DNA from: Thiohalomonas denitrificans
GTDB lineage: Bacteria; Pseudomonadota; Gammaproteobacteria; Thiohalomonadales; Thiohalomonadaceae
Length of the DNA stretch: 59,772 bases
Assembly (NCBI RefSeq): GCF_016841685.1
Contig: NZ_JAENYR010000016.1
Span: forward strand, 1-59,772
Reading direction: 5' to 3'
Positions 9,247 through 17,916 of this stretch are shown here, piece by piece (positions within the stretch are counted from its first letter, which is position 1; the number at the start of each line of letters is the position of its first letter). The notes beneath the pieces were generated by a model that was not told the DNA's origin, ran no database searches, and saw nothing but the letters and a program-made list of their open reading frames with translations. Position numbers and translations under genes: made by a program.

Positions 9247-9520
9247 CGCCGCCACCACCGCCCGCGCCGTCCATTTCCGGTTTAATCTCAACCTTTTTTA
9301 CCCGAATCGGGTGACCGGCCAGCATGGTGCCGTTGAGGTTCTTCATCGCGGCCTTGGCCTCACCGGACCTGGGCATCTCCACGAAACCAAAGCCTTTCGA
9401 GCTATTGGTCTCTTTGTCCATGACCAGTGAACAGGACTGCACACTTCCGTAGGCCTCGAACAGCTCCCTGAGCTCTTTCTCTGTGGTGGTTCGGGCGAGG
9501 TTGCGAATCAAGAGTTTCAT
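9239..9520 (-). CDS. RRM-type RNA-binding protein
   Basis: A 93-residue protein made of one RNA recognition motif. RNP2 is KLLIRNL at the start and RNP1 is KGFGFVEM; the C-terminus is a glycine run followed by acidic residues. This is the bacterial/cyanobacterial-type small RRM protein, likely binding single-stranded RNA. The ATG at 9520 is chosen because GGAGAA lies 8 nt before it and RRM homology begins there. It overlaps the VF530 gene, forming a two-gene unit. Confidence 0.92.
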   Translation of the reverse strand: MKLLIRNLARTTTEKELRELFEAYGSVQSCSLVMDKETNSSKGFGFVEMPRSGEAKAAMKNLNGTMLAGHPIRVKKVEIKPEMDGAGGGGGDE

Positions 9521-9741
9521 GTACCAAATTCTCCGATTGGGAAAGCGGGGCGAGCCGTGAGACCCGGCTGGCATTTAGCCATCAGCAGCCGTTTAGCTTA
9601 ACCGAACCGGCCCGCAAATACCGGCTAGCGCATTACCGCCATCCATGGCGGCATGCTTCGCTCTAACTCCTCCATCCATGGAGTCGTGCGGCCAAGCCTG
9701 ATTGGCCTCGTGACGGTCGCTATTCTCGGACAAGTTCCTAG

Positions 9742-10143
9742 CAGGCTCACTACTGGTGTCCGATCAACAAAAAGACCTTCGAGTCGTTGATCCGCCCCAA
9801 TATCCACGTGTTGGGCAACGCCTCCGTCTCTGCCGGCATGCCCAAATCCGGCTATAGCGCCAATGTGCAGGCCAAGGTCTGCGCAAGGACCATATCGGAC
9901 ATGCTCAACAATCGGGACCCGGGTGATCCTTCCTACATGAACACCTGCTACAGCATCGTTCGCAAGGATTACGGGATATCGGTCTCCGTGGTTTACTCCT
10001 TTGATGAAACCAACAACCAAATCGTCAAGGTGAAGGGCGCTGGCGGGCTCACCCCCTCCGACGCCAGCGATGAAGCCCTGGCCCGGGAATCCAGGTACGC
10101 CCACGGCTGGTTCCACAACATCACCAATGATATGTACAGCTGA
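9742..10143 (+). pseudogene. C-terminal remnant of flavocytochrome c sulfide dehydrogenase (FccB)
   Basis: The frame reads WCPINKKTFESLIRPNIHVL then GNASVSAGMPKSGYSANVQA, and continues KVCARTISDML, MNTCYSIVRKDYGISVSVVY, YAHGWFHNITNDMYS. This is the conserved C-terminal third of the FAD subunit of sulfide:cytochrome c reductase. A stop lies at 9739-9741 and no upstream FccB sequence is recognisable, so roughly the first 70% is gone. A short stretch before the stop may be the frame-shifted continuation. No fccA-type cytochrome is nearby. An intact terminator follows. The remnant implies an ancestor able to oxidise sulfide; another copy may exist elsewhere. Confidence 0.85.
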
Positions 10144-10163
10144 TTCCAACCTGCCAAAACCGA

Positions 10164-10196
10164 AAAGAAACGGGGCCTGCAGGCCCCGTTTCTTTT
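10164..10196 (+). terminator. Bidirectional terminator behind the fccB remnant
   Basis: A near-perfect palindrome AAACGGGGCC-TGCA-GGCCCCGTTT is flanked by A-rich sequence on the left and TCTTTT on the right, so it can stop transcription both ways. It starts about 20 bp after the remnant's stop codon. Confidence 0.88.
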
Positions 10197-10302
10197 CCCG
10201 CATCCGACCCCCCCCGCACGACGGCGAAGCGGCAAATGCACGGGACTGAACTACTATCGGGAAAAGAGATAGCGTTGATTGCAGCCATGGAGGGTCTCCA
10301 CC

Positions 10303-10605
10303 ATGCACAAGACACTGGACGATTTCAAAAACCACTTTCCGGATGCTTGGGCAGCCTACGAAAATCTACGGAACACCTGTGATCACGACGGGCCACTCGA
10401 TAAGAAGACGGTCGAATTGATCAAGGTGGGGATTGCCGCAGCACAAGAACATGAGGGCAGTCTGGTGTCCCATGTATCACAGGCGCAAAAAGCAGGCGCA
10501 AGTCCCGAGGAGATCTATCACGCGGTGCTGCAAGCGACCGGGATTGCCGGCTTTACCGTCACCCTGCACGGGATGCGTACCGCAAAGACCTACATCGAAC
10601 AGTGA
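10303..10605 (+). CDS. Carboxymuconolactone decarboxylase/AhpD-like small protein
   Basis: A 100-residue helical protein of the CMD family: PLDKKTVELIKVGIAAA, HEGSLVSHVSQAQKAGAS, PEEIYHAVLQATGIAGF. The CxxC pair of true AhpD peroxidase reductases is absent: the corresponding stretch reads EGSLVSH, keeping only the His. Peroxide reduction through a dithiol is therefore unlikely and the activity is open. The ATG at 10303 has GGAGGG about 8 nt upstream. No co-transcribed partner is evident. Confidence 0.85.
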   Translation: MHKTLDDFKNHFPDAWAAYENLRNTCDHDGPLDKKTVELIKVGIAAAQEHEGSLVSHVSQAQKAGASPEEIYHAVLQATGIAGFTVTLHGMRTAKTYIEQ

Positions 10606-10633
10606 ACCAGCTGGCGGCGAGCGGGTTCGGGTT

Positions 10634-10740
10634 GCCGGGAACATCGACCCGCTGGCGACCATCGTCTCGGAAGCGCTGCAGTTGACTGCAGCCCCCGAGG
10701 TGCCGTTCACATGAAGCGGCCCTCCGGTTCCGTTCGAAGG
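10634..10740 (+). pseudogene. Fragment of an AIR-synthase-like gene
   Basis: The translation NIDPLATIVSEALQLTAAP resembles NIDPLATIASGALLVTTPP in the intact AIR-synthase-like gene (DNA 13687-13743), and the DNA that follows (ATGAAGCGGCCCTCC versus ATAAAAGCGGCCCTCC) also aligns. The frame is interrupted by a TGA. This looks like a decayed partial copy lying about 3 kb upstream of the intact gene. Confidence 0.7.
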
Positions 10741-10789
10741 AGGTCTCCTGTTCCAGAACGGCGCGGCTGAGCACCGACCCCTCCTCCCT

Positions 10790-11152
10790 CTATTCGGCCG
10801 GTTCGATGGTCGACTCTTCAACGAGTGTGGGATAGAAGTAGCCCATACCGAAATCGATATCGAGCTTAACCGTACCGGTGGCGCGCACCCGATCGCCGAC
10901 GTCTGCGGTCTGTTGGCTGGTAAAGATCAACGGATCGGCATCACCCGACTCGTCCACATCCTGAATATGGACGAAGTTGCGGTTCATGATGCCATTATTC
11001 GCCTTGACCACCTCCCCTATGACAGAGATCTGCTCGCCGCCCAAGTCCGCGCGGTTGGCATGTACATCGGCTACCGACAGGGTTTCGGCCGGCGCGGCCG
11101 AAGAGAAGAAGAGTGCTGCAAAAGCAAGCGCAGAACACGGCATCGATTTCAT
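10790..11152 (-). CDS. Periplasmic OB-fold protein
   Basis: A 120-residue secreted protein. Residues 1-22 are a signal peptide (MKSMPCSALAFAALFFSSAA, cleavage near APA-ETL). The mature part contains VIGEVVKANNGIMNRNFVHI, then QDVDESGDADPLIFTSQQ and VGDRVRATGTVKLDIDFGMG, a pattern seen in small periplasmic OB-fold proteins. The ATG at 11152 is chosen over ATGs further upstream because CGAGGA lies about 8 nt before it and it starts a good signal peptide. Function unknown. It is convergent with the CMD gene and fragment. Confidence 0.75.
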   Translation of the reverse strand: MKSMPCSALAFAALFFSSAAPAETLSVADVHANRADLGGEQISVIGEVVKANNGIMNRNFVHIQDVDESGDADPLIFTSQQTADVGDRVRATGTVKLDIDFGMGYFYPTLVEESTIEPAE

Positions 11153-11418
11153 AGGCATATCCTCGTTGGTGAACCCCCGTTCTACCACACCGACGCAGTG
11201 AGAAAAACTTGCCGCTGAAGATTAGACGATGTCTGGAACGGCAGGGCCGGGTGATACCGCCGGAGTTTCGGCCATGAGGTGACCTTGAGCGAGGTTACAG
11301 GGTGGTACCAGGGAACTTACCGCTCTGGACGAAAGCCTGGTGCAACAAGGAACCAGAACGAAGATGAGTCAAATAGATTGACTATTCTGAACGAAGAAGG
11401 AATCTGGGAGGGACCGCA

Positions 11419-12744
11419 ATGGCTAAACGCATCGTAATCTGTTGTGACGGGACCTGGAATGACGAAGAAGACAACACCAATGTTTTCCGAGTCAACGAAT
11501 TAATCCCCGAGAGCGTAACCGATGGAACGGAACAGGTGGTGCGTTACGACAGAGGAGTGGGAACGGGCTTCGGAGAGCTCATGCGGGGAGGAATTGGTGG
11601 TTACGGGCTTTCGGCCAAGATCCTGGAAGCCTATGAATTCCTGGTTCGGAACTACGAAGAGGGTGATGAAGTCTTTCTCTTAGGATTCAGCCGCGGTGCA
11701 TTCACCGTTCGCAGCCTATGCGGCTTTCTGGGTGCGGTAGACGTACTCGCGCCGAGTGAGATTGGCCTTATTGACGAGGCCTATGAGTTCTATCGCCACA
11801 AGGCCTACGATCGCAGCCGTTCGACTTTCGCATCGAAACTGCGCGACATCCCCCGGCGCCGGTTCTGCGCCAAATTCCTTGGAGTCTACGACACGGTGGG
11901 TTCGCTCGGCATTCCGATTCCCACCTTCGCCCGCATCCTGCCGGACCGGCTGGTAGACTTTCATGACACGAATTTGGGCGACAATGTCGAGAACGCCTGC
12001 CATGCCATGGCCATTGATGAACGCCGAGGTCCATTCAAGGCAACCTACTGGACGGATGCCCCCGGGTGGGCCCGGCACGCCGACGATTCAGTTGTGCGTC
12101 AGACCGTCTGTCAGGTGTGGTTCCCTGGAGTGCACGCTGACGTTGGCGGCGGATACAAAACGCGGGATCTTTCAGACATAGCCTTACGCTGGCTTTTGCG
12201 ACAGGCTGAGGGAAATGGACTGAAAGTCGACTGGGATGCGTTCGACTCGAGTGCTCGCCCCAATCCTCTCGGAAAACTACACGATTCGATGACCGGGCTC
12301 TGGAAGATGATTCACCACCTCTCATGGTCAGTCGATCCCTACGTGCGTCCCATTGGACCAACTCAGCGCCAGCAGCGTGGTGAGCCGTGGTCGGTGGTCA
12401 CCGAACGGATTCACGAGTCCGTCTTTGAACGGTTGCAGGCCCTTGGAGAAGCGTACGCGCCCCCGAACCTCGTGCTGAACGGCAAAATCCGAACGGATCT
12501 CCGTTCGGTGGACCGCTTCATCGAACGCAAATATCCACGGTGTGAAGCCCATGAGGAAGCCCAAATCGGTGAGGCCCGCTGCACAGTTATTGATTGGTCG
12601 AACGCTGGAGTGCGCTTGTCTGTAGACGCCCGAATGAAGGTCGGAGCTTCTGTGCTGATCGAGACCCAGCAAGGAAATCATCCCGGCTGGATAGTATGGA
12701 GCCGTGGCAATCAGGCTGGTGTGGCGTTCGAGGAGGCGGCGTGA
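11419..12744 (+). CDS. DUF2235 alpha/beta hydrolase with C-terminal PilZ-like domain
   Basis: A 441-residue protein. Residues about 1-280 are DUF2235: RIVICCDGTWNDEEDNTNVF near the start, GVGTG, and the nucleophile elbow GFSRGAFTVR; FLGVYDTVGSLG and WFPGVHADVGGGY supply the likely Asp and His. This family includes the Tle1-type phospholipase effectors of type VI secretion. The last ~60 residues (CTVIDWSNAGVRLSV, then GWIVWSRGNQAGVAF) look like a PilZ-type domain, which in other proteins can bind cyclic-di-GMP. GGGAGGGA lies 5 nt before the ATG. No secretion-system gene or immunity protein is adjacent, so an intracellular role is as likely. Confidence 0.85.
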   Translation: MAKRIVICCDGTWNDEEDNTNVFRVNELIPESVTDGTEQVVRYDRGVGTGFGELMRGGIGGYGLSAKILEAYEFLVRNYEEGDEVFLLGFSRGAFTVRSLCGFLGAVDVLAPSEIGLIDEAYEFYRHKAYDRSRSTFASKLRDIPRRRFCAKFLGVYDTVGSLGIPIPTFARILPDRLVDFHDTNLGDNVENACHAMAIDERRGPFKATYWTDAPGWARHADDSVVRQTVCQVWFPGVHADVGGGYKTRDLSDIALRWLLRQAEGNGLKVDWDAFDSSARPNPLGKLHDSMTGLWKMIHHLSWSVDPYVRPIGPTQRQQRGEPWSVVTERIHESVFERLQALGEAYAPPNLVLNGKIRTDLRSVDRFIERKYPRCEAHEEAQIGEARCTVIDWSNAGVRLSVDARMKVGASVLIETQQGNHPGWIVWSRGNQAGVAFEEAA

Positions 12745-12901
12745 TGACAGCCACTGGTCCGGCATGGAGTCCTGGCTTCGTTGCAGGCAGCCAGCGCTAC
12801 GGCGGAGCCTCTGAGATAGCGGGGACCAAATAAGGGAAGGAGAGTCAATGTTCTGCTTCCCCGGTTGACGGTGCGGCATTCGACCAGCCATCTTCAGTGC
12901 T

Positions 12902-13921
12902 ATGCCCTTCTCGATTGGAAAACTGCGCCACGAAGTCCTCGCCGAGCTACTGGAAAAGATCCCGCTCGACGATCCCGCGATTGTGGTCGGGCCGGGGATC
13001 GGCATGGACTGTGCCGTTTTACGCTTCGGCAACCGGCTTCTGGTTGCGAAGTCCGATCCGGTTACCTTCGTGAGCGATGAACTCGGCCATTACCTGGTTT
13101 CAGTCAATGCCAACGACATCGCGACTACCGGCGCCCGTCCCCGCTGGCTTCTCGTCACTCTTCTGCTGCCCGAGCAGAAGACGGACCATGCCCTTGCCAG
13201 TGGTCTCATGGATCAGATAAACCGCTCCTGCCGGGAACTCGGCATTGCCCTGGTAGGCGGGCATACGGAGATTACCTGGGGGCTCAACCGACCCATTGCC
13301 GTTGGCGCAATGCTGGGGGAGGTTGACGAGGGGCAGCTGATTACGCCCCGCGGGGCTCGCCCCGGCGATCGGATTCTGCTGACCAAGGGCGTCCCTATTG
13401 AGGGTACGGCGATTATAGGTCGGGAGTTGGCAGCGGAGCTGACAGCAAGGCTCGATAGCAAAGCCGCCGCCGCTGCCAGGGCCTTCCTGCATGATCCCGG
13501 AATCAGCGTAGTGGCAGACGCCCGAATTGCCACCGCTGCCGGACGGGTCACGGCCATGCACGATCCCACCGAAGGGGGTCTTGTCATCGCTCTGTGGGAA
13601 CTTGCCGTGGCCAGCGGCCGCCACCTTGCCGTCGATCCGACAGCGGTTCCGGTTCCGGAATTATCGCGGCAAATCTGCAGCAGCATGAATATCGACCCGC
13701 TGGCGACCATCGCCTCGGGAGCACTGCTGGTAACCACGCCCCCCGACGATGCCACCCGCATAAAAGCGGCCCTCCTGTCGGAGAAGATCATCTGCGCAGA
13801 CATCGGTGAAGTGGGCGAAGGACCGGCCGGCCTGGAGCGGCTCACCAAAAATGGCCCTGAATCCTGGCCGTTGCCGGAGCGCGACGAATTGACCCGCCTG
13901 TTTGAAAATCGGGATGGCTAG
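12902..13921 (+). CDS. AIR-synthase-related protein (HypE/PurM/ThiL superfamily)
   Basis: A 339-residue protein of the ATP-dependent AIR-synthase fold. Visible motifs are PGIGMDCAVLRFGN, AKSDPVTFV, VSVNANDIATTGARPRWLL (Mg/ATP-binding) and, in the C-terminal half, AMHDPTEGGLVIALWELA. The C-terminal Cys motif used by HypE for carbamoyl transfer is not present, so it is a HypE-like relative of unassigned substrate, not a hydrogenase maturation factor. No hyp genes are nearby. No clear ribosome-binding site precedes the ATG, so the start is less certain. A decayed partial copy lies at 10634-10740. Confidence 0.85.
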   Translation: MPFSIGKLRHEVLAELLEKIPLDDPAIVVGPGIGMDCAVLRFGNRLLVAKSDPVTFVSDELGHYLVSVNANDIATTGARPRWLLVTLLLPEQKTDHALASGLMDQINRSCRELGIALVGGHTEITWGLNRPIAVGAMLGEVDEGQLITPRGARPGDRILLTKGVPIEGTAIIGRELAAELTARLDSKAAAAARAFLHDPGISVVADARIATAAGRVTAMHDPTEGGLVIALWELAVASGRHLAVDPTAVPVPELSRQICSSMNIDPLATIASGALLVTTPPDDATRIKAALLSEKIICADIGEVGEGPAGLERLTKNGPESWPLPERDELTRLFENRDG

Positions 13922-14021
13922 GAGCCTGCTAGCGGTTACCCGGACGGGCGCTCCACCCGCCGGAATGTTCGGCACTGCCAAGCCGCTGCTACCTGCTTTG
14001 ACGCCTCAACCGGTGTCGGGG

Positions 14022-14411
14022 CTACAACTCCGAAGTGCACACCTGCACATCTTTTAAAGTGGAAGCAACCTCCACACAACGCTTAAGGTTCCTATAGTCC
14101 GTCACCGTGCTCTCATAAACACCCACAAGTTCGTTATATCGGTTGGTCAACTCGTTCTGTTTGTCGAGTAGACCTTCATATTCATTGGCCAAATCATCCA
14201 ATTCTGATTTGCAGACGAATCCTTCCTGGCTGCACTCAAAACGATCGAAGCAAACGGCATTGTCACCGACAATCTTGTCGCCATAACCAAGACAGACCAT
14301 CTTCTGGCTGTCAGGGCACGACAATCCGGCTCCGTATGCAGATGCGCTGAACGAGATCATAAAACCGATGAACGACACTAATCGTTTCGATGCGCAAACA
14401 GATTGAATCAT
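14022..14411 (-). CDS. Small secreted Cys-containing protein, unknown
   Basis: A 129-residue protein not matched to a family. Residues 1-28 form a signal peptide (ending SASAYGA). The next ~45 residues carry six cysteines (CPDSQKMVCLGYG, AVCFDRFECSQ, FVCKS) that could pair as disulfides. Residues about 70-112 form a predicted coiled coil (LANEYEGLLDKQNELTNRYN), with two further cysteines near the end. AGGAAA lies a few bases before the ATG. Base composition is lower in GC than its neighbours, hinting at a different origin. Confidence 0.6.
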   Translation of the reverse strand: MIQSVCASKRLVSFIGFMISFSASAYGAGLSCPDSQKMVCLGYGDKIVGDNAVCFDRFECSQEGFVCKSELDDLANEYEGLLDKQNELTNRYNELVGVYESTVTDYRNLKRCVEVASTLKDVQVCTSEL

Positions 14412-14485
14412 TTTCCTGGTACCTGGTTGGATTTATTGACTTTATCCGGGCCTCCAAAAAACCGGCAAAGTGTTTTCATTTTCGT

Positions 14486-14621
14486 GTAACTGCTCACTCC
14501 CCCGTCATTCCCGCGGAGGCGGGAATCCAGAGAGCGGCGGCATGGCTCAAAATGGATCCCCGCCTGCGCGAGGATGATGAATCTCCTATGCCGCGCATGA
14601 TCAACCGGGGCGAGCAGTTAC
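14486..14621. mobile_element. 136-bp MITE-like element, copy 1
   Basis: Terminal inverted repeats GTAACTGCTC (14486-14495) and GAGCAGTTAC (14612-14621) enclose two inner halves, CCCGCGGAGGCGGG and ATCCCCGCCTGCGCGAGGAT, that can fold back. A second copy of almost the same length is at 28030-28166. No coding capacity; it would depend on a transposase supplied elsewhere. Confidence 0.75.
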
Positions 14622-14942
14622 GTTTTCTTTTCCTAACCAGGACAATGTGCAATTCGTTGCGAACTATCCGTGACAGCATCGACGAAAAACCAAAGCGGTT
14701 AATGTGGCATATATGAAGTGCTACTGAGCGCAGCATCCGAGTGTGATTCGAATCACGCATTCACAACGAGAGAGAAAATATCGGGACAAAAAAGACGACC
14801 AGTGCACGATACCCCGCATCTGCAATGTTCAACACAAATCGCCTCCTCATAGGCCGGCCCGCCACTAAAGGCGGTCCCCAACCCCTCTCCTTGGAACCGT
14901 GGAACAAAACATACAGCGCACTTCGATGCACCATTTTCCAAT
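14622..14942. other. Non-coding stretch between element and ATPase gene
   Basis: No credible gene. A perfect 14-bp palindrome GTGATTCGAATCAC lies at 14743-14756 and could be a regulator site. No clear terminator was found for the ATPase gene that ends at 14943. Confidence 0.4.
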
Positions 14943-17657
14943 CTACAGAACCTGGCGTTCGCGATGTCGGAAAAAGGTTTTCTCAATCTCCACCAGGATG
15001 AGCAGCACCACTCCGAAGGCCAGGATGCGGCCCCACTCGGCCCAGCCGAGCGCAGCGGTACCGAACAGAAACTGAAACGGCGGGGCATAGGTGAACAAGC
15101 CCTGCAGAATCACCAGCACACCCACGGCTATGAGTACTGCGCGGCTGCCCAGGATTCCGGCGCGGTTGAGCACGGGCTCCAGGATGTAGCGGCTATTGAA
15201 GAGATAGAAAACCTCTCCCATGACCAGGGTATTGATGGCCACCGTCCGAGCAATGTCCGCATCCGCTCCCCGCCACTCCATCCACAAGAAGTGGCCGAAG
15301 GTGCCCACCACCAGCAGCGCCGAGACAAATGCCACCCGCCAGATCAGGAAACCCGCAGCAGCTATCCTCCCGGGCGGACGCGGCGGGCGCTGCATCACTC
15401 CGGGCTCCGTGGGCTCGAAGGCCAACGCCAGCCCCAGCGTTACGGCAGTGACCATATTCACCCACAGCACCTGGGCGGGGGTGAGAGGCAGGGTGAGGCC
15501 GAGCAGAATGGCGGCCATAATGGTTAAGCCCTCGCCGCCATTGGTGGGCAGCAGGAATAATATGGCCTTGCGCAGGTTGTCGTATACCGTGCGGCCTTCC
15601 TCCACCGCGTGGGCGATGGAGGCGAAGTTGTCGTCGGCCAGCACCATCTCGGCGGCCTCTTTGGAAGCCTCGGTGCCCTTGATGCCCATGGCCATGCCCA
15701 CATCGGCACGTTTCAGCGCCGGGGCATCATTGACGCCGTCACCGGTCATGGCCACCACATGCCCGTTGGCCTGGATGGCCTTGACCAGCCGCAACTTGTG
15801 TTCCGGAGTGGCGCGGGCGAACACGTCCAGATTGCGTACGATTTTCTCCATCTCTTCGTCGGAGATCGATTCCAGCTCATGACCGGCCATCACGCCACCC
15901 TCGGTGCGGATGCCGAGATCATTGGCGATGGCCCGGGCGGTGACCGCGTGATCACCGGTAATCATCTTCACCACGATGCCCGCCTGCTGGCACTGCCTGA
16001 CTGCCTCGATAGCCTCGGTACGGGGCGGATCGATGATGCCGCAGAGCGCCACCATGGTGAGTCCGCCGCCCTCCACGTCGGTGAACTCCAGCGTAGTCTT
16101 TCCCGGGTCGACGTCCTTGGACGCCAACGCCAGGAGCCGTTGGCCGCGTGCGGCGATTTCGTCCATCCACCTTTCCCAGCGCCGGGGGTCGATCTGCCGG
16201 TCACCATCCGGTGTTCGTTCCGTGCCGCACAACGCCAGCACCCGCTCCGGTGCCCCCTTGAAGTACAGGATGCTCTGATTACCCTCGTAGTGGTGGTGGT
16301 GGAGTGTGGCCATGAACTTATAGGAAGAGTCGAAAGGGATCACATCGTCACGCGGATAGCGCTCGTTGATTTCCGTGTGGTTCAGGCCGCCCTTGAGGGC
16401 CGCCGTGACCAGTGCACCCTCCGTGGGGTCGCCTTCCATTACCCACTCGCCGTCCCGCTGATAAAGCTCGGAGTCGTTGCACAGCAGGATCCCGCGCAGG
16501 GCCTCCCAGAGCACCGGGTGGTCGGCGGGGTCCACGTCCTGACCATTGCGGCTGAAGCCACCGCGGGGCTCGTAACCTACCCCGCCGAGCTCGAATGTAT
16601 CCTCGGCGGTGACCAGTAATTTCACGGTCATCTCGTTGCGGGTCAGGGTGCCCGTCTTGTCGGAGCAGATGGTCGTGACCGATCCGAGAGTCTCCACGGC
16701 CGGCAGGCGGCGGATGATGGCGTTGCGCCCCGCCATACGCTGGACGCCGATGGCCAGCGTGATGGTCATGATTGCGGGCAGGCCCTCCGGGATGGCGGCC
16801 ACCGCCAGGCTGACAGCCGCCAGAAAGGTCTCCACGACGTCGTAGTCGCGCACCCAGAAGCCGAAGGCGAAGGTAAAGGCAGCTAGCGCGATGATGACCA
16901 CCGACAGCCAGCGCCCGAACACGGCGATGTCGTGCAGCAGCGGCGTGGTGAGCGTTTCCACCTCGCCCAGCATGGTAGAGATGCGCCCGATCTGGGTGTC
17001 GGCCCCGGTCGCGACCACCACACCGCGGCCCTGACCGAAGGCCACCAGTGTGCCGGAGAAGGCCATGCTGAATCGGTCGCCCAGGTCCGCATCTTCGCCC
17101 ACCGGATCGGTCTGCTTGTCCACGGCCACCGACTCTCCGGTGAGTATCGCCTCGTCGATGCGCAGGTTATGGATGCGGATCAAGCGCAAATCGCCCGGCA
17201 CCTTGTCGCCCGCCTGCAGGAAAACGATGTCGCCCGGCACCAGCTCCTCGGCCGGAATGGTGCGACGCTGTCCATCACGCAGCACCTGCGCCTTGGGAGA
17301 GAGCATGTCGCGTATGGCATCCAGGGCGCTTTCCGCCTTGCCCTCCTGGATGAAGCCGATAATGGCGTTGATGAGCACCACACCCAGGATCACGCCGGTA
17401 TCCACCCAGTGCTGAAGGTACGCGGTGCCGATGGCGGCAACAATGAGGATGTAGATGAGTACGTTGTGGAACTGAAGCAGAAAACGCTTGAACGGTCCAG
17501 TCCGCTCCGGAGGCGGGAGGCGGTTGGGGCCGAAGCGCTCCAAACGCTCCTTCACCTGATCTGCGCCGAGTCCATTCGTCGAGACATCGAGGATGCCCAG
17601 GACATCGTCCGCCGCCAGACTGTACCACTGCGTATCCGGATGTTGCATGTCGGTCAT
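14943..17657 (-). CDS. P-type cation-transporting ATPase (P2 class)
   Basis: A 904-residue pump. In order: N-terminal cation-ATPase domain (GLGADQVKERLERFGPNRLP), actuator domain with LTGESV, M4 with AAIPEGLPA, phosphorylation site CSDKTGTLTRNE, nucleotide-binding domain with KGAPERVL, hinge TGDGVNDAPALKRADVG, and C-terminal helices. It belongs with SERCA/Na,K-type pumps. The M6 motif reads WVNMVTAVTLG, where calcium pumps have an Asp after the Thr, so calcium is not assured; another cation is possible. The ATG at 17657 has AGGA 9 nt upstream; a longer reading to 17708 lacks support. Divergent from the AI-2E family gene. Confidence 0.93.
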   Translation of the reverse strand: MTDMQHPDTQWYSLAADDVLGILDVSTNGLGADQVKERLERFGPNRLPPPERTGPFKRFLLQFHNVLIYILIVAAIGTAYLQHWVDTGVILGVVLINAIIGFIQEGKAESALDAIRDMLSPKAQVLRDGQRRTIPAEELVPGDIVFLQAGDKVPGDLRLIRIHNLRIDEAILTGESVAVDKQTDPVGEDADLGDRFSMAFSGTLVAFGQGRGVVVATGADTQIGRISTMLGEVETLTTPLLHDIAVFGRWLSVVIIALAAFTFAFGFWVRDYDVVETFLAAVSLAVAAIPEGLPAIMTITLAIGVQRMAGRNAIIRRLPAVETLGSVTTICSDKTGTLTRNEMTVKLLVTAEDTFELGGVGYEPRGGFSRNGQDVDPADHPVLWEALRGILLCNDSELYQRDGEWVMEGDPTEGALVTAALKGGLNHTEINERYPRDDVIPFDSSYKFMATLHHHHYEGNQSILYFKGAPERVLALCGTERTPDGDRQIDPRRWERWMDEIAARGQRLLALASKDVDPGKTTLEFTDVEGGGLTMVALCGIIDPPRTEAIEAVRQCQQAGIVVKMITGDHAVTARAIANDLGIRTEGGVMAGHELESISDEEMEKIVRNLDVFARATPEHKLRLVKAIQANGHVVAMTGDGVNDAPALKRADVGMAMGIKGTEASKEAAEMVLADDNFASIAHAVEEGRTVYDNLRKAILFLLPTNGGEGLTIMAAILLGLTLPLTPAQVLWVNMVTAVTLGLALAFEPTEPGVMQRPPRPPGRIAAAGFLIWRVAFVSALLVVGTFGHFLWMEWRGADADIARTVAINTLVMGEVFYLFNSRYILEPVLNRAGILGSRAVLIAVGVLVILQGLFTYAPPFQFLFGTAALGWAEWGRILAFGVVLLILVEIEKTFFRHRERQVL

Positions 17658-17916
17658 CAAGGGTGTCCTATAAGGATCGTTTTGAGCTCGACGACGACAA
17701 TTCGCCAAGTAAAATCACAGTATACGTCCCCGGTCGGAGACAGGCGGGCCCGGTGTTTTCCTTCGGACTCCATCGGTCGCGGAAAACCCGGGAGGCTGTC
17801 CACCAAACCATGGTAGGCCTACACTTTAGGCTTGAATAACGGAACTTTCGTTCACAGAGCCAGAGCGTCGTCTCGCGGCAGACAGACGAACGAACGGGAA
17901 CCAACTCGGAGTCGAT

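Noticed and set aside
10303-10605. AhpD alkylhydroperoxidase
   Set aside because: The CxxC catalytic pair is not present, so only the broader CMD family is claimed.
12902-13921. HypE hydrogenase maturation factor
   Set aside because: The fold fits, but the C-terminal Cys motif and any hyp or hydrogenase genes are missing.
15609-16619. 336-residue forward frame inside the P-type ATPase
   Set aside because: Antisense to conserved P-type ATPase motifs; His/Asp-rich mirror composition.
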